NCBI GenBank assembly: GCA_030252795.1
Contig: CP127080.1
Location: 2,311,501 to 2,375,500, forward strand
DNA: 64,000 nt
Direction of reading: 5' to 3'
DNA from: Porticoccaceae bacterium LTM1
GTDB taxonomy: Bacteria; Pseudomonadota; Gammaproteobacteria; Pseudomonadales; Porticoccaceae
Part shown: positions 30,596-39,925 of the stretch, piece after piece
Numbering within the stretch: position 1 is the stretch's first letter
Layout: each line of letters begins with the position of its first letter
Made by a program: the position numbers and the translations under genes
The notes under the pieces: generated by a model
The model's input: only the letters and a program-made list of their open reading frames with translations
The model's database searches: none
What the model was told of the DNA's origin: nothing

Positions 30596-33500
30596 TTAAA
30601 TCAGGTCAAAGTTTTTCGTTACTTCAAGGAACATTGTTCTTCCCTTGATATCAACTCTTCTTGGATCGAATGGCGTTCTGTTCATAATGAACGGGAAACT
30701 CTCGTTCAATACATTTCGAATACCACCGGTGAACTTCAAACCATTATCCATCTTATAGTGGCCTGTCCAATCAAAAGTGACATATTCCTCCACACTTGTA
30801 CGATCACGCTGCGGATCACCAAATGGTACTTCTGGTTGGTAACCATAAGAGTCAGAATAATTCATAGTCAAAGTACTTCCGTAACTACCATTATTCCATG
30901 CCAACCACTGTCGGAACTTCACCCGATCCGGGCCTCGCAAGTCGTTATCTCTATACTCTCGAGGAAGAGTCTCCAAGAACTGGGTATATTGTTCTTTGGT
31001 ATATGTACCCGCAAATCCGTATTCAAAACTTCCCCAATCATTGTCAAAGATATAACTGACATTGACATCAACCGCCTTGACCCCCTCAAAAGCAAAATTA
31101 ACAGGTCTTGAGCGATAAGTGGTAATTTCACCGGTATCAGGATCGCGATCCACACTACCAGGAGTCGTCAGATACAGGTAAGCGTCTCGACTCAACAAAC
31201 TAAAAGAACTGTTAATAACGTCCCTGGTTTCAATCTCAACATAACTTGCAGAGAAGGTAAGCCCCTCCAGCATGCCAGATGGCGTCCAGTCAAAACCGTA
31301 GGAGGTGTTATCAGATAATTCTGGCCTTACATATGGGTTACCCGCTGATCCGAAGGGTCTTTCAACAATAGGTAATCCCGATACTGGATCCGTTGTAATC
31401 CCTTGGGAGTTGATCGTACTGGCAATATAGCCAACTATGTATGGATCAACTGGGAAAGTGAACAAATTATCCAACCTTGGAACTTTGAATGATTCACCCT
31501 TGTTTGCGCGAATTTTAAATTCCGGTGTGAGATGCCAGGCGAATCCATATGATGGTGACGTATTTGTATAGGTAACTTCCCGTTCAGGTGCCTCATCTCC
31601 ATCAAAGGGACCTGTGATACTGTACTCTTCCCAACGGGCGGCTGCTCGAATTTCAAAGGACTCTACCAGTGGAAGTCTATTATCAGCACCAATAACCGGA
31701 ATATTTATCTCTGTAAATACCGCTTCAGTGTCACGTTCAGGGTTTCTTGTAAGCAACTGAGTGCCTATATATCCATCGTATTCACGAGATTCCTTGCGCC
31801 AGTCAATACCAATTACAGCGGACACATCGCCGCCGGGCAAAGCAAATAAATCGCCGTTAGCGCTCAGGTTAACCTGTGTAGCCTCACCATCTGTAATGGT
31901 TGGCTTGGCGTATTCATCATTCGCCACGAAATAGAGAGAAGAAATAGTTTCCGAATTTTGTGTACTGCCATCTCCAAACGGATTGAACGCAGTATCAGGG
32001 TTGGTATCAGCTACGGCCTGTGCCAGCAAGTCATCATTGAGGCCATCAAAAGCCCTTGTATAGGAGGATTCTATACTGTGGTTAACATAACCTTCCGCCT
32101 TCCAGTTCGAGAACGGCAACTCCGCATCAAATCCCAATACCGCACCGATATTCTTTGAATCTGTAGTAACTGTCGAATACGGCAGCATCCCGAGCTCGGA
32201 CTCACCATCAAATACATACTGCACAACCAGAGAGTCACCGGTTCCATTAAACGGGTTTGTTTCAGGTACCTCAATAGTTTCGCCTAACGCCCCCCTGAAT
32301 GCATCGCTTTTATTGCGACCATAATTTAATTCCATATAACCCGATACAGTTTCGGTAATATCCTGATCTACTCGAAAACTAACCGATAATGCGTTTCTGG
32401 AATCAGAAGCATGCTCATCGATAGGACTATATGGCTCCAGATAATCCATACTGATTTCGTCCAACGTCAGAGGCTGGGTGGAATCACGATTAGGATCAAT
32501 ACCACCTAAAACTGGGCCAGGACCTTCAAAGAAGTACAAGCCAGGCGGATAGAAGGGATAGAGTTCATTATAGTCAACCAAGCCTATCGGCCCGTTAATG
32601 GCACCAGGCCAACTAAACCGATCTTGTGACCGCCAATCATTGCCACCTTGACTCCTGAAGTCAGAAGTTGTCCAACCTACTTTCTTATTGATTACTGGCT
32701 TAATTTCTTCATAAGAAGCTGCACCCGCCATATTTCCGCTGCCCCAGGAAAATCCAAAGGACTGCTCAAAGCGCAATTTATCGCCACCATTACGTGCAGC
32801 CTCATAACGTACGGATGTTACTTCTTCAGCATCATATCCCTTACGAAGAATAAAATTGATCACGCCTGCAACAGCATCAGCACCATAAATGGCAGATGCA
32901 CCATCGGTTACTACCTCAACACGATCAATTGCAGCGAAGGGAATGGTATTAAGGTTTACAGTAGAACCGCTGAATGCGGTGCTTCCAGCCACACGGCGCC
33001 CGTTCACCAACACCAGAGTTCCATCCGTCCCTAATCCGCGAAGGTTGGCAGCAGCTCTACCCAAGGTACCTACGGAGGAGCTGTTATCTAATGCTGAGGT
33101 CAAAGTAACATCAGAATAGTTTTGCGGAAGGCTGCGAACAATATCTTCAACGCTATTGATGCCCTGCGCCTTGATTTGATCCATGGTAATAACGGTAGTT
33201 GGCTGGGTCGGGCTTACATTGCGCAGTCTGGATCCTGTCACCACTACTTCTTCTACTACATCTTTGGCTTCGGCCCGCTCTGCTTCGGCAGGGTCGTCAG
33301 CGCGAATCATCACCATGTCTTCTGACATGTACTCGTAGGTCAGGCCCGTGCCTTTTAAAATGCCATTCAGGGCATCAGACAATCTGTACTCACCACTTAG
33401 TGCGGGCACATCAATGTCACGACTTACACCATCAGCCAAAATTATCTGGTAACCGGATTGTTTGGAGAGTTTGAGTAAAGCGGTGCCCACTTTTTGGGCA

Positions 33501-33625
33501 TCAAGATTAATTTCGACTTTATTCTGCGGATCTGAAGCAAAAGCACTGACAGAAGAGATCACCAAACCTGCTGTGATAGCTGCCACCAGTCGAGTTCTTT
33601 TTAAACCTGTTGTTAGATTTTTCAT
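30596..33625 (-). CDS. TonB-dependent receptor with N-terminal STN signalling domain (cassette 1)
   Basis: An outer-membrane receptor of 1009 residues. Signal peptide 1-30 (ending SSVSAFA). An STN/secretin domain spans about 37-108 (INLDAQKVGTALLKLSKQSG ... LTYEYMSEDMVMIR) and would contact the adjacent FecR. The TonB box region EEVVVTG is at 125-131. The plug (TTVITMDQIKAQGINSVEDI, LRGLGTDGTLVLVNGRR, DGASAIYGADAVAGVINFI) precedes a large beta barrel. No cysteine is visible anywhere. The RBS region CGAGGTGGGTA is identical to that of the second receptor at 36816. The ligand is unknown. The family is the Caulobacter/Sphingomonas/Xanthomonas-like type often used for carbohydrates or peptides rather than classic siderophores. 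Confidence 0.92.
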   Translation of the reverse strand: MKNLTTGLKRTRLVAAITAGLVISSVSAFASDPQNKVEINLDAQKVGTALLKLSKQSGYQIILADGVSRDIDVPALSGEYRLSDALNGILKGTGLTYEYMSEDMVMIRADDPAEAERAEAKDVVEEVVVTGSRLRNVSPTQPTTVITMDQIKAQGINSVEDIVRSLPQNYSDVTLTSALDNSSSVGTLGRAAANLRGLGTDGTLVLVNGRRVAGSTAFSGSTVNLNTIPFAAIDRVEVVTDGASAIYGADAVAGVINFILRKGYDAEEVTSVRYEAARNGGDKLRFEQSFGFSWGSGNMAGAASYEEIKPVINKKVGWTTSDFRSQGGNDWRSQDRFSWPGAINGPIGLVDYNELYPFYPPGLYFFEGPGPVLGGIDPNRDSTQPLTLDEISMDYLEPYSPIDEHASDSRNALSVSFRVDQDITETVSGYMELNYGRNKSDAFRGALGETIEVPETNPFNGTGDSLVVQYVFDGESELGMLPYSTVTTDSKNIGAVLGFDAELPFSNWKAEGYVNHSIESSYTRAFDGLNDDLLAQAVADTNPDTAFNPFGDGSTQNSETISSLYFVANDEYAKPTITDGEATQVNLSANGDLFALPGGDVSAVIGIDWRKESREYDGYIGTQLLTRNPERDTEAVFTEINIPVIGADNRLPLVESFEIRAAARWEEYSITGPFDGDEAPEREVTYTNTSPSYGFAWHLTPEFKIRANKGESFKVPRLDNLFTFPVDPYIVGYIASTINSQGITTDPVSGLPIVERPFGSAGNPYVRPELSDNTSYGFDWTPSGMLEGLTFSASYVEIETRDVINSSFSLLSRDAYLYLTTPGSVDRDPDTGEITTYRSRPVNFAFEGVKAVDVNVSYIFDNDWGSFEYGFAGTYTKEQYTQFLETLPREYRDNDLRGPDRVKFRQWLAWNNGSYGSTLTMNYSDSYGYQPEVPFGDPQRDRTSVEEYVTFDWTGHYKMDNGLKFTGGIRNVLNESFPFIMNRTPFDPRRVDIKGRTMFLEVTKNFDLI

Positions 33626-33688
33626 TTACCCACCTCGTATGAGTTGTTTAAAACGCATCCTTGTGAAATCGCGGATGTCTACTCATGG

Positions 33689-33716
33689 TTCACGGATAAA
33701 TATCGAAAAACCCTGA
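33689..33716 (-). promoter_or_regulatory. Putative ECF promoter of TonB receptor 1
   Basis: Minus strand: TCAGGG, 16-bp spacer, CGTGAA. The same architecture with the same spacing precedes the two fecI genes and the second receptor. The TTCAGGGTTTT form resembles the fecI1 promoter most closely. Confidence 0.55.
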
Positions 33717-33757
33717 ATTGAAATTAATATAATTTCAAAACAACAACGCTTTTTGTC

Positions 33758-34810
33758 CTATTTGCCTTTAATCACATAGCTATCAAAATGACGAATCACC
33801 CTGATTGGGTAAGCCTGTTCAAGACTTTCAAGTGCCGCATCTATCTCTGTGGTTTTTACTGACGCCAGAATTTTTAAATCAAGTATGGATTCATCCTCAA
33901 TCAGAACTTTCTTGGCAGAATAGCGATTGAGTTCTTTGGCCACTTCAAAAAGAGGATCATCATCAAACTGCACAAACCCTGTGGTCCACCCCTGATACTC
34001 ATCAATGGAAACCGGTGCTGAACCGCGCATTTTGTCCGATAAAAGATCGTAATCTACCACTACGCCTGCACCAACTCGGTACTGTCTATCTACAGGCAAA
34101 TCCATCTGGCTTCCAATTTCTGGTTCCAGCTGGGTTGCCATAGCTGACGCTTTTTGACCATCATCCTGAAAAGACACCAAGCCCTCCATTACAGCCAGCT
34201 GGTAGCTTTCAGGACTTTTATATACGTTAAATCTGGTTCCCAACACCTCAACTGTTTTGCTACCCAACTCTACACTGAAGGGGCGTAAAGGATCTTTTGC
34301 AACATCAAAAATTGCCTCTCCCCTTTCGAGGATAACCCTGCGCTGACCATCGTTAATATCGACCAGCATTAGGGTACCGGTATTCATTTGTACTGTACTG
34401 CCGTCTTTCAGTTCGACTTGCTTTTGTTCACCAACCCGTGTCACATAACGCAAAACAACATTTTGATCAGAAACCTCAGGGCGCCAATCCAGCATCAAGG
34501 TAACTGCAGCAGCCATTAATAACGTGGCAGCAATTGGTAGTGGACGTAAATACCTGGTGATCCCACCGCTCGTTTCATCCTCAAGTGGCTCATCCATCAT
34601 CTCCAGGATATCCGGATCGTTTTCAAGCCCCTGCATTTTTGCCAACGCATAATTGGTATCGTCAAAAGCCTGATTAAACTCGGTATCCTGTTCACGCCAT
34701 TCCCTAAGTTTTGACTCTTCAGAAGCTGTTAGCACACCTGAATAAACACCAACCAGACTCTCGGAAGAGCGGCGAGTAGTAGCCCTGTCTGTATTCGATT
34801 TGATGCTCAT
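33758..34810 (-). CDS. FecR-family anti-sigma factor (cassette 1)
   Basis: A 350-residue single-pass inner-membrane regulator. The N-terminal cytoplasmic part (1-85) would hold the sigma factor, with the pattern LTASEESKLREWREQDTEFNQAFDDTN typical of FecR N-domains. The membrane helix is at about 89-108. The periplasmic FecR domain contains YVTRVGEQKQVELKDGSTVQ and MNTGTLMLVDINDGQRRVIL. The C-terminal STN-like part ends the protein. Its ATG overlaps the fecI1 stop by 4 bases. It passes the receptor signal to its partner sigma factor. Confidence 0.93.
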   Translation of the reverse strand: MSIKSNTDRATTRRSSESLVGVYSGVLTASEESKLREWREQDTEFNQAFDDTNYALAKMQGLENDPDILEMMDEPLEDETSGGITRYLRPLPIAATLLMAAAVTLMLDWRPEVSDQNVVLRYVTRVGEQKQVELKDGSTVQMNTGTLMLVDINDGQRRVILERGEAIFDVAKDPLRPFSVELGSKTVEVLGTRFNVYKSPESYQLAVMEGLVSFQDDGQKASAMATQLEPEIGSQMDLPVDRQYRVGAGVVVDYDLLSDKMRGSAPVSIDEYQGWTTGFVQFDDDPLFEVAKELNRYSAKKVLIEDESILDLKILASVKTTEIDAALESLEQAYPIRVIRHFDSYVIKGK

Positions 34811-35391
34811 TGCGTACCTCCTTCCCTGAGCTTCCTTCCTGCTTCACGTATGCGCGACATCGCCTGCGCCATATAATTTTCTACTTGCTTTACATTTAAA
34901 TTCATAGAGTCAGCAATTTGTCGATAACTCATATTTTTGAATCTATGAAGCAAAAACACTTTGCGCCAATGGGGTCGCATTTCTGCAATTACACTCTTGA
35001 GATACTCCAACTCTTGCTCAGACTCCAGAATGCTCTCGGGTGTTACCTCGACAACCTTCTCCTTCTCAAGTGGAAACTGCTCTACCGAATACCGTCTCTC
35101 GTGTTCCTTGTGTCTCTCTATATCCACTATCAGGTTATTGGCTGTAGTGAACAGATAAGAGCGCACGCTGCCTTGGGTATTGCTCATTCTGGCCTCCAAG
35201 TCTTCCAGCTTGGCGATTCGGGCAAATACCTCCTGAATCACGTCCTCCGGCTCCTCCTGAGGGCCAATGCGCCGACGAATAAAGGTGCGCAAAGCCCTCC
35301 CGTGCTCGTCAAACACGCGTGCAAGAACTTGTTGGCTGACAGTCCCGCGATGAGACGCCAGATTAACAACCTTGGGCTTTTTGTCGGTCAT
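34807..35391 (-). CDS. FecI-type ECF sigma factor (cassette 1)
   Basis: 194 residues with sigma region 2 (FDEHGRALRTFIRRRIGPQE, DVIQEVFARIAKLEDL, SYLFTTANNLIVDIERH) and region 4 (RKVFLLHRFKNMSYRQIADS, VKQVENYMAQAMSRIREA). It is coupled to fecR1 by a 4-base overlap. A matching ECF promoter lies upstream, so it probably activates its own gene. The Shine-Dalgarno sequence is weak. It is paralogous to the sigma gene at 40977. Confidence 0.93.
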   Translation of the reverse strand: MTDKKPKVVNLASHRGTVSQQVLARVFDEHGRALRTFIRRRIGPQEEPEDVIQEVFARIAKLEDLEARMSNTQGSVRSYLFTTANNLIVDIERHKEHERRYSVEQFPLEKEKVVEVTPESILESEQELEYLKSVIAEMRPHWRKVFLLHRFKNMSYRQIADSMNLNVKQVENYMAQAMSRIREAGRKLREGGTQ

Positions 35392-35423
35392 TCATTAAAC
35401 AAACTTTTTGGGGTACATCCAGG

Positions 35424-35451
35424 TACACGGCTGAGGAGGTCAAAACCCTAA
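35424..35451 (-). promoter_or_regulatory. Putative ECF promoter of fecI1
   Basis: Minus strand: TTAGGG, 16-bp spacer, CGTGTA. It lies 33 bp upstream of the fecI1 ATG. Shares TAGGGTTTT...CGTG with the receptor-1 promoter. The rest of 35392-35635 shows no gene. Confidence 0.55.
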
Positions 35452-35635
35452 GTGGGTTTAGAAAGGATAGTTCAAATTAGTGAAACATTGAGACCAAAGT
35501 AACAAAGATGGTCACGATATGGCAAGTCCGGTGCATATCTTTCAATGCAGTGACTGAGAAGAAGATTATGGTCAAGCAAACAATAGCTACTATTTCATGC
35601 TGTGCTATAGCTCACGAGCGGAGGAAATTGCTAAC

Positions 35636-35663
35636 AAAAAGGACGATTGAAGCAATCGTCCTT
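35636..35663 (-). terminator. Terminator after the thioredoxin-like gene (cassette 2)
   Basis: Minus strand AAGGACGATTG-CTT-CAATCGTCCTTTTT: perfect 11-bp stem and T run. It closes cassette 2 and insulates cassette 1. Confidence 0.88.
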
Positions 35664-35682
35664 AATAACTCTCTAACCCCCT

Positions 35683-36726
35683 CTATCGATTGCTACCCAT
35701 TGACTCTACTTTTTCCAGAATCAGATCTTTATTTCCTGCCAGCTCTGTTTGAGGGGCCATACTAATTGCATTTTTGATAATCAGTTTGGCTGATTCAATA
35801 TCACCATTTTCAGCAACCATGAATCCCTGAGCCACTTTGAACTTTTGACGGGTTACAATAGAGTACCTACCATCGGAAGACACTTTACTCAAGAATGCAA
35901 TGCCATCATCCAGCTTCCCAGATCTTGTAAATCCACTGACAATAGAACTACTCACAAATCTTTCCATTATTTTACCTTCAGTTATGTAACTAAATTCCTC
36001 AAAAGTGGACAGCAGTTTTTCCAACGCTTGCTCAGGTTCCATCTTCTGGGCTTGTCCAGACACAACCATTAAAGTTTCATTACCCCGAATATTGCGATAT
36101 TTATTGTACAGTTCTGAGTCATTACCTTCTGAAAGAGTAATAATCTCTTTAGCCATCCCTACCCTGTCCTCAATAACTGCACCCTCAGTGTTGAACAATT
36201 GATCCAACAATCTGGCACGCTCTATCCCGACTGCCTTATCAATCTCTCCCTTCAATTTCGCCCTTTCGTCTCTTTCATCGACAATTTTTTTCAAGTGATC
36301 AACATAGGCTTCTGCCCCACCCTTTTGATAACCAGTAACAGCAAAAGGGTTAACAGAAGCGTCGGTTAGATAAATAGCAGGATATCCTCGCGGCTTGAAT
36401 ACTTCTTTCCACTTCTCGTTGTGAGCGTGCTGCTCTTCAGTGATGACATCTTCATCCATAGGGAAATCCAGATATACCAGTACAAAATTCCCTTTTGCAT
36501 AATCCAGGAACTCCTGTTTCGATAAAACCTCTTTATCCAGTTTGATACACCAGCCACACCAGTCAGAACCAGTGAAGTACATGAAGATGTTCTTTCCTTC
36601 TTCTTTTGCAACTTTTTGTGCTTGATCCATATCATCCAGCCACTGTTCGCCCTTCTCAGCCAATGCAGAGCTAAAAAAAGCAACCAAACATACAGATACC
36701 AAAACTTTCGATAGAGAGTTCAACAC
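35683..36726 (-). CDS. Exported thioredoxin-fold protein (cassette 2)
   Basis: 347 residues, GTG start with GAGGA 7 bases upstream. A cleavable signal peptide (LNSLSKVLVSVCLVAFFSSA, cut after ALA) sends it to the periplasm. The thioredoxin-like domain has the active site DWCGWC (Cys57, Cys60) in TGSDWCGWCIKLDKEVLSKQ and a cis-Pro loop PRGYPAIYLTD. This resembles the DsbD-gamma/thioredoxin-7 group. The C-terminal 200 residues are helical, TPR-like, of unknown role. It follows TonB receptor 2, as the larger thioredoxin lipoprotein follows receptor 1, again with a terminator between. Confidence 0.85.
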   Translation of the reverse strand: MLNSLSKVLVSVCLVAFFSSALAEKGEQWLDDMDQAQKVAKEEGKNIFMYFTGSDWCGWCIKLDKEVLSKQEFLDYAKGNFVLVYLDFPMDEDVITEEQHAHNEKWKEVFKPRGYPAIYLTDASVNPFAVTGYQKGGAEAYVDHLKKIVDERDERAKLKGEIDKAVGIERARLLDQLFNTEGAVIEDRVGMAKEIITLSEGNDSELYNKYRNIRGNETLMVVSGQAQKMEPEQALEKLLSTFEEFSYITEGKIMERFVSSSIVSGFTRSGKLDDGIAFLSKVSSDGRYSIVTRQKFKVAQGFMVAENGDIESAKLIIKNAISMAPQTELAGNKDLILEKVESMGSNR

Positions 36727-36776
36727 AGGATATTCCTCAATACATATAAATTCAGTGAAAACCGTTACAGGGATGT

Positions 36777-36802
36777 AAAAAAGCCCCGCCTAATGGCGGG
36801 GC
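36777..36802 (-). terminator. Terminator after TonB receptor 2
   Basis: Minus strand GCCCCGCC-ATTA-GGCGGGGC followed by TTTTTT. It lies between the receptor and thioredoxin genes, so the latter is expressed by read-through or by its own promoter. Confidence 0.9.
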
Positions 36803-36815
36803 AACACCTTCGGGT

Positions 36816-39767
36816 TTAGTAAAGGTCGTAGGATTTATTTACCTCCAGGAAAATAGTCCGTCCGCGAGTATCCACTCGACGGGTATCCCATGGGTAGCTT
36901 AAGCCGTCATAGAAAGGGAAATCCTGATTGAGAACATTGAGAACTCCACCATTAAACTTCCACCCTGACTCCTCCACCGCGTAAGAACCAGTCAGGTCAT
37001 AGGTAATATAGTGCTCTACCAAATCCTGATAAGTGTCTGCCACACCTGTTGGCGAATAACTGCTGGAATAATTAGCGACCAGATTAAGGTTGATATCATC
37101 TTTAAACCAACTGATTTCTCCGCGCGCTTTCCACCTGTCAATACCGACATCCGTATTATCTTTTTTAACCTGCGCAGAGTTGGGAGTAAACTGATCATTG
37201 AGCTTGCCCGTGTAGGTGGCATTCAAGCCCACTCTGAATGAGCCGTAATCAGAATCGAAATCATAGCTAACTCGCGTATCAACAGACTCACTGTAACGTT
37301 TTGAGACATTGACCGAATAAAGGTTAAGCTGACTGGCTGAACCATCGGGGTTATACGAAAGGACGCCCGGCAATGCCAGCACTCCATTTCGATCGCTAAA
37401 GAAAGCCTGGAGTCCGTCCGCAATCAAATCACTAATTTCGATATTGGCTTTTGTAACAGAGACAGATAGTCCTTCCAGAGCGCCATCAGGATTCCAATCA
37501 AATCCATAAGAAACGTTATCGGAAAGCTCCGGCTTCAAGTCCGGATTACCGCCAAGTACTGTAGGTGGACGCTGTAATCCCAAGTCCGGCCTATTAGGAT
37601 CGATAAACGAGAAGATGCCAAATGCAAAAATGTCCTGCCTGCCAAATAAATCCGTCAAAGTGGGTGCTCTGAACGACTCACCTTTAGCTGCTCGCAGCTT
37701 AAGGGTGTCGATCGGGTACCAAGCCAATTCCAATTTCGGAGAGGTACTGCTGAACTCCTTCTCAACAGACGTGCCAGATCCCTCAAAAGGGCCACTAACC
37801 GTGTACTCGTCCCGTCGCAGGGCATATTTCAAGTCAAGGGAGTGAACACCTGGCATCTCACGAATCAGCGGCACTGATAGCTCAGTAAAATACGACTTAA
37901 CATCTCGATCCGTTTTGTCCACAAGCAGTCCACTGCGGGCATAACCTTTAGAGTGATCGAGTCCCTCTTTTCGGTATTCAGCCCCCACCACCGTTCTGAC
38001 CTCACCGGTGGGCAGTTCAAACAAACCACCTTGAAAAGACACTGAATAGTCGCGCAAGTCAGAAAGGGTAACGGACGATGGCACTGCGCCAGTAGCATCA
38101 TATGCCAGCAACCCTTGCAGGGCTTCCGGACTTTGAGCGCTTCCATCTCCAAATGGATTAATTATTTGCTCAATAGGCAGAGGATTGCTGTCACCATCTA
38201 CTCCAGCGAGACGCTCTAGTAAAAGGTCTTTATCAATCTGTAAAACCTTAAATTGTGACTTTTCATCACTTTTCCCCATGGAAAAATTCATGGTCCAGTC
38301 TTTAAAGGGCAACTCCGCATCAAAACCCAGAGTGTAGGAGACCGCTGTCTGATCACTATTGAATCTGCCGTCACCCAACTGGGCAACTTCTTCTGGCGAG
38401 AATGCATAACTGGCGTAAACGGTGCTGCCAGTATCATTGTACGGGTTGGTTGTTGGAACCGCCTGTTTGGTGAACTTTATCGTTGATGTGGTGAGCTGGC
38501 TTAAAGTTTCATTACGGTTATAACTGTATTCAGCAAACAGACTAAAACCGTCAAACAACTCCTGGTTAATGGTGAAATAAGCCGATTTCTGCTCTTGAGT
38601 GGATGTGCCATCTCCGCCTTCACCTTCAGCAACATAATCATAGGGAAGCACATTGGCTGGTGAAAGGTTACCATTGATCCCACCGGTACCATCATCACCT
38701 TGTGGCAGGGAACCCAGTAGCGTTGCGAATCTGGATGCACTATTGTACACAAGACCCGGACGACCAACGTCCGTTGCACGACGATCACTCCCCCCCATAG
38801 ATCTAAAATCCAGTGTCGTCCTGCCAGCAGCGCGGGAATCTACAGGATCCGTCTCGGTATAAGCTATATTCAACGTCGCGTTTCCGCCTTCCCAATTAAA
38901 CCCCAGGGTTTGATCCAGAGTAAGCTTTTTAGCGTCGTACCGGCTGGTCTCGTAACGAATGCCGGTTTCACCGCCACTGTAATCTTTTCTGAGGATAATA
39001 TTGATCACGCCGGCCTGCGCATCGGAACCATAAATAGCGGATGCGCCATCACTCAGGATATCTACCCGGTCTATGGCGTTGAATGGTATGCCATTCAGGT
39101 TAACGGTACCGTTCTGAAAGTAAGAGGACTGAGGCCAACGCCGGCCATTCACCAAAACCAGCGTGCTAGCGCTACCAAGCCCACGCAAGTTGGGGGCCGA
39201 ATGCCCCTGCGCACCAGGGCTGCTAATGCCTTCATCCAGCGTAGACGCGGCATTGACGTCACTGAAGTTCTGGGTCAGGGATCGCATGATATCTTCAATG
39301 GATCCAAAGCCCTGACGTTTGATATCGTCACTGGTAATTGTCAGAACGGGGCTACCTGTTGCCGCTACGCCCTTCAGACGTGAGCCAGTAATAACTATTT
39401 CTTCAACTTCTTTTTTAGCCTCTGGCTCTGCGTGACTTTCAGTACGAATCATCACCATATCTTCGGATATGAATTCGTATGTCAAGCCAGTATTTTTCAA
39501 CAGCTCTGTCAGTGCTGAATCCAGGGTGAAATCACCGTTGAGTGCTGGCAGCTTTACATTTTTTTGTGTTTGATTATCAAAAACTATTTGGGTCCCAGAC
39601 AGCTCAGCCAGCTTGAAAAGTACCTTATCGGCCTGTTCAGCCTTGATATTTATTTGAATTTTTGATTCTTCATCTGCCAGAAGTGCAGAGGAAGCGGACA
39701 TTACCAGTACAGAAGAAACGGCGATTGCCAGTTTCTGCTTTTTCAGTTTTTGAAGAACTGTCTTCAT
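36816..39767 (-). CDS. TonB-dependent receptor with N-terminal STN signalling domain (cassette 2)
   Basis: An outer-membrane receptor of 983 residues, paralogous to the one at 30596. Signal peptide 1-31. The STN domain spans about 37-108 (INIKAEQADKVLFKLAELSG ... LTYEFISEDMVMIR). TonB box region EEIVITG at 122-128. The plug has IEDIMRSLTQNFSDVNAAST, LRGLGSASTLVLVNGRR and DGASAIYGSDAQAGVINII. The barrel shares landmarks with receptor 1: NPFGDGS, KGESFRAPTL, and the C-terminal TRRVDTRGRTIFLEVNKSYD. No cysteine is visible. Same RBS region CGAGGTGGGTA. Ligand unknown. The divergence from receptor 1 in the barrel implies a different ligand. Confidence 0.92.
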   Translation of the reverse strand: MKTVLQKLKKQKLAIAVSSVLVMSASSALLADEESKIQINIKAEQADKVLFKLAELSGTQIVFDNQTQKNVKLPALNGDFTLDSALTELLKNTGLTYEFISEDMVMIRTESHAEPEAKKEVEEIVITGSRLKGVAATGSPVLTITSDDIKRQGFGSIEDIMRSLTQNFSDVNAASTLDEGISSPGAQGHSAPNLRGLGSASTLVLVNGRRWPQSSYFQNGTVNLNGIPFNAIDRVDILSDGASAIYGSDAQAGVINIILRKDYSGGETGIRYETSRYDAKKLTLDQTLGFNWEGGNATLNIAYTETDPVDSRAAGRTTLDFRSMGGSDRRATDVGRPGLVYNSASRFATLLGSLPQGDDGTGGINGNLSPANVLPYDYVAEGEGGDGTSTQEQKSAYFTINQELFDGFSLFAEYSYNRNETLSQLTTSTIKFTKQAVPTTNPYNDTGSTVYASYAFSPEEVAQLGDGRFNSDQTAVSYTLGFDAELPFKDWTMNFSMGKSDEKSQFKVLQIDKDLLLERLAGVDGDSNPLPIEQIINPFGDGSAQSPEALQGLLAYDATGAVPSSVTLSDLRDYSVSFQGGLFELPTGEVRTVVGAEYRKEGLDHSKGYARSGLLVDKTDRDVKSYFTELSVPLIREMPGVHSLDLKYALRRDEYTVSGPFEGSGTSVEKEFSSTSPKLELAWYPIDTLKLRAAKGESFRAPTLTDLFGRQDIFAFGIFSFIDPNRPDLGLQRPPTVLGGNPDLKPELSDNVSYGFDWNPDGALEGLSVSVTKANIEISDLIADGLQAFFSDRNGVLALPGVLSYNPDGSASQLNLYSVNVSKRYSESVDTRVSYDFDSDYGSFRVGLNATYTGKLNDQFTPNSAQVKKDNTDVGIDRWKARGEISWFKDDINLNLVANYSSSYSPTGVADTYQDLVEHYITYDLTGSYAVEESGWKFNGGVLNVLNQDFPFYDGLSYPWDTRRVDTRGRTIFLEVNKSYDLY

Positions 39768-39829
39768 GTACCCACCTCGTTGAATATTGACTTGGTTCCG
39801 GAGCGTATTTTTCTGTTGCCCTCACTGGA

Positions 39830-39857
39830 TATACGAAACCCAACCAACATTCCCTCA
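39830..39857 (-). promoter_or_regulatory. Putative ECF promoter of TonB receptor 2
   Basis: Minus strand: TGAGGG, 16-bp spacer, CGTATA. Hexamers and spacing are identical to the fecI2 promoter (41599-41626). Confidence 0.6.
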
Positions 39858-39925
39858 GTTGTTTTGAATATTTTCTCCTTATCTGAAATCTCTATTTAAT
39901 TCTACTCTTGAATTATAGTCGCTGG

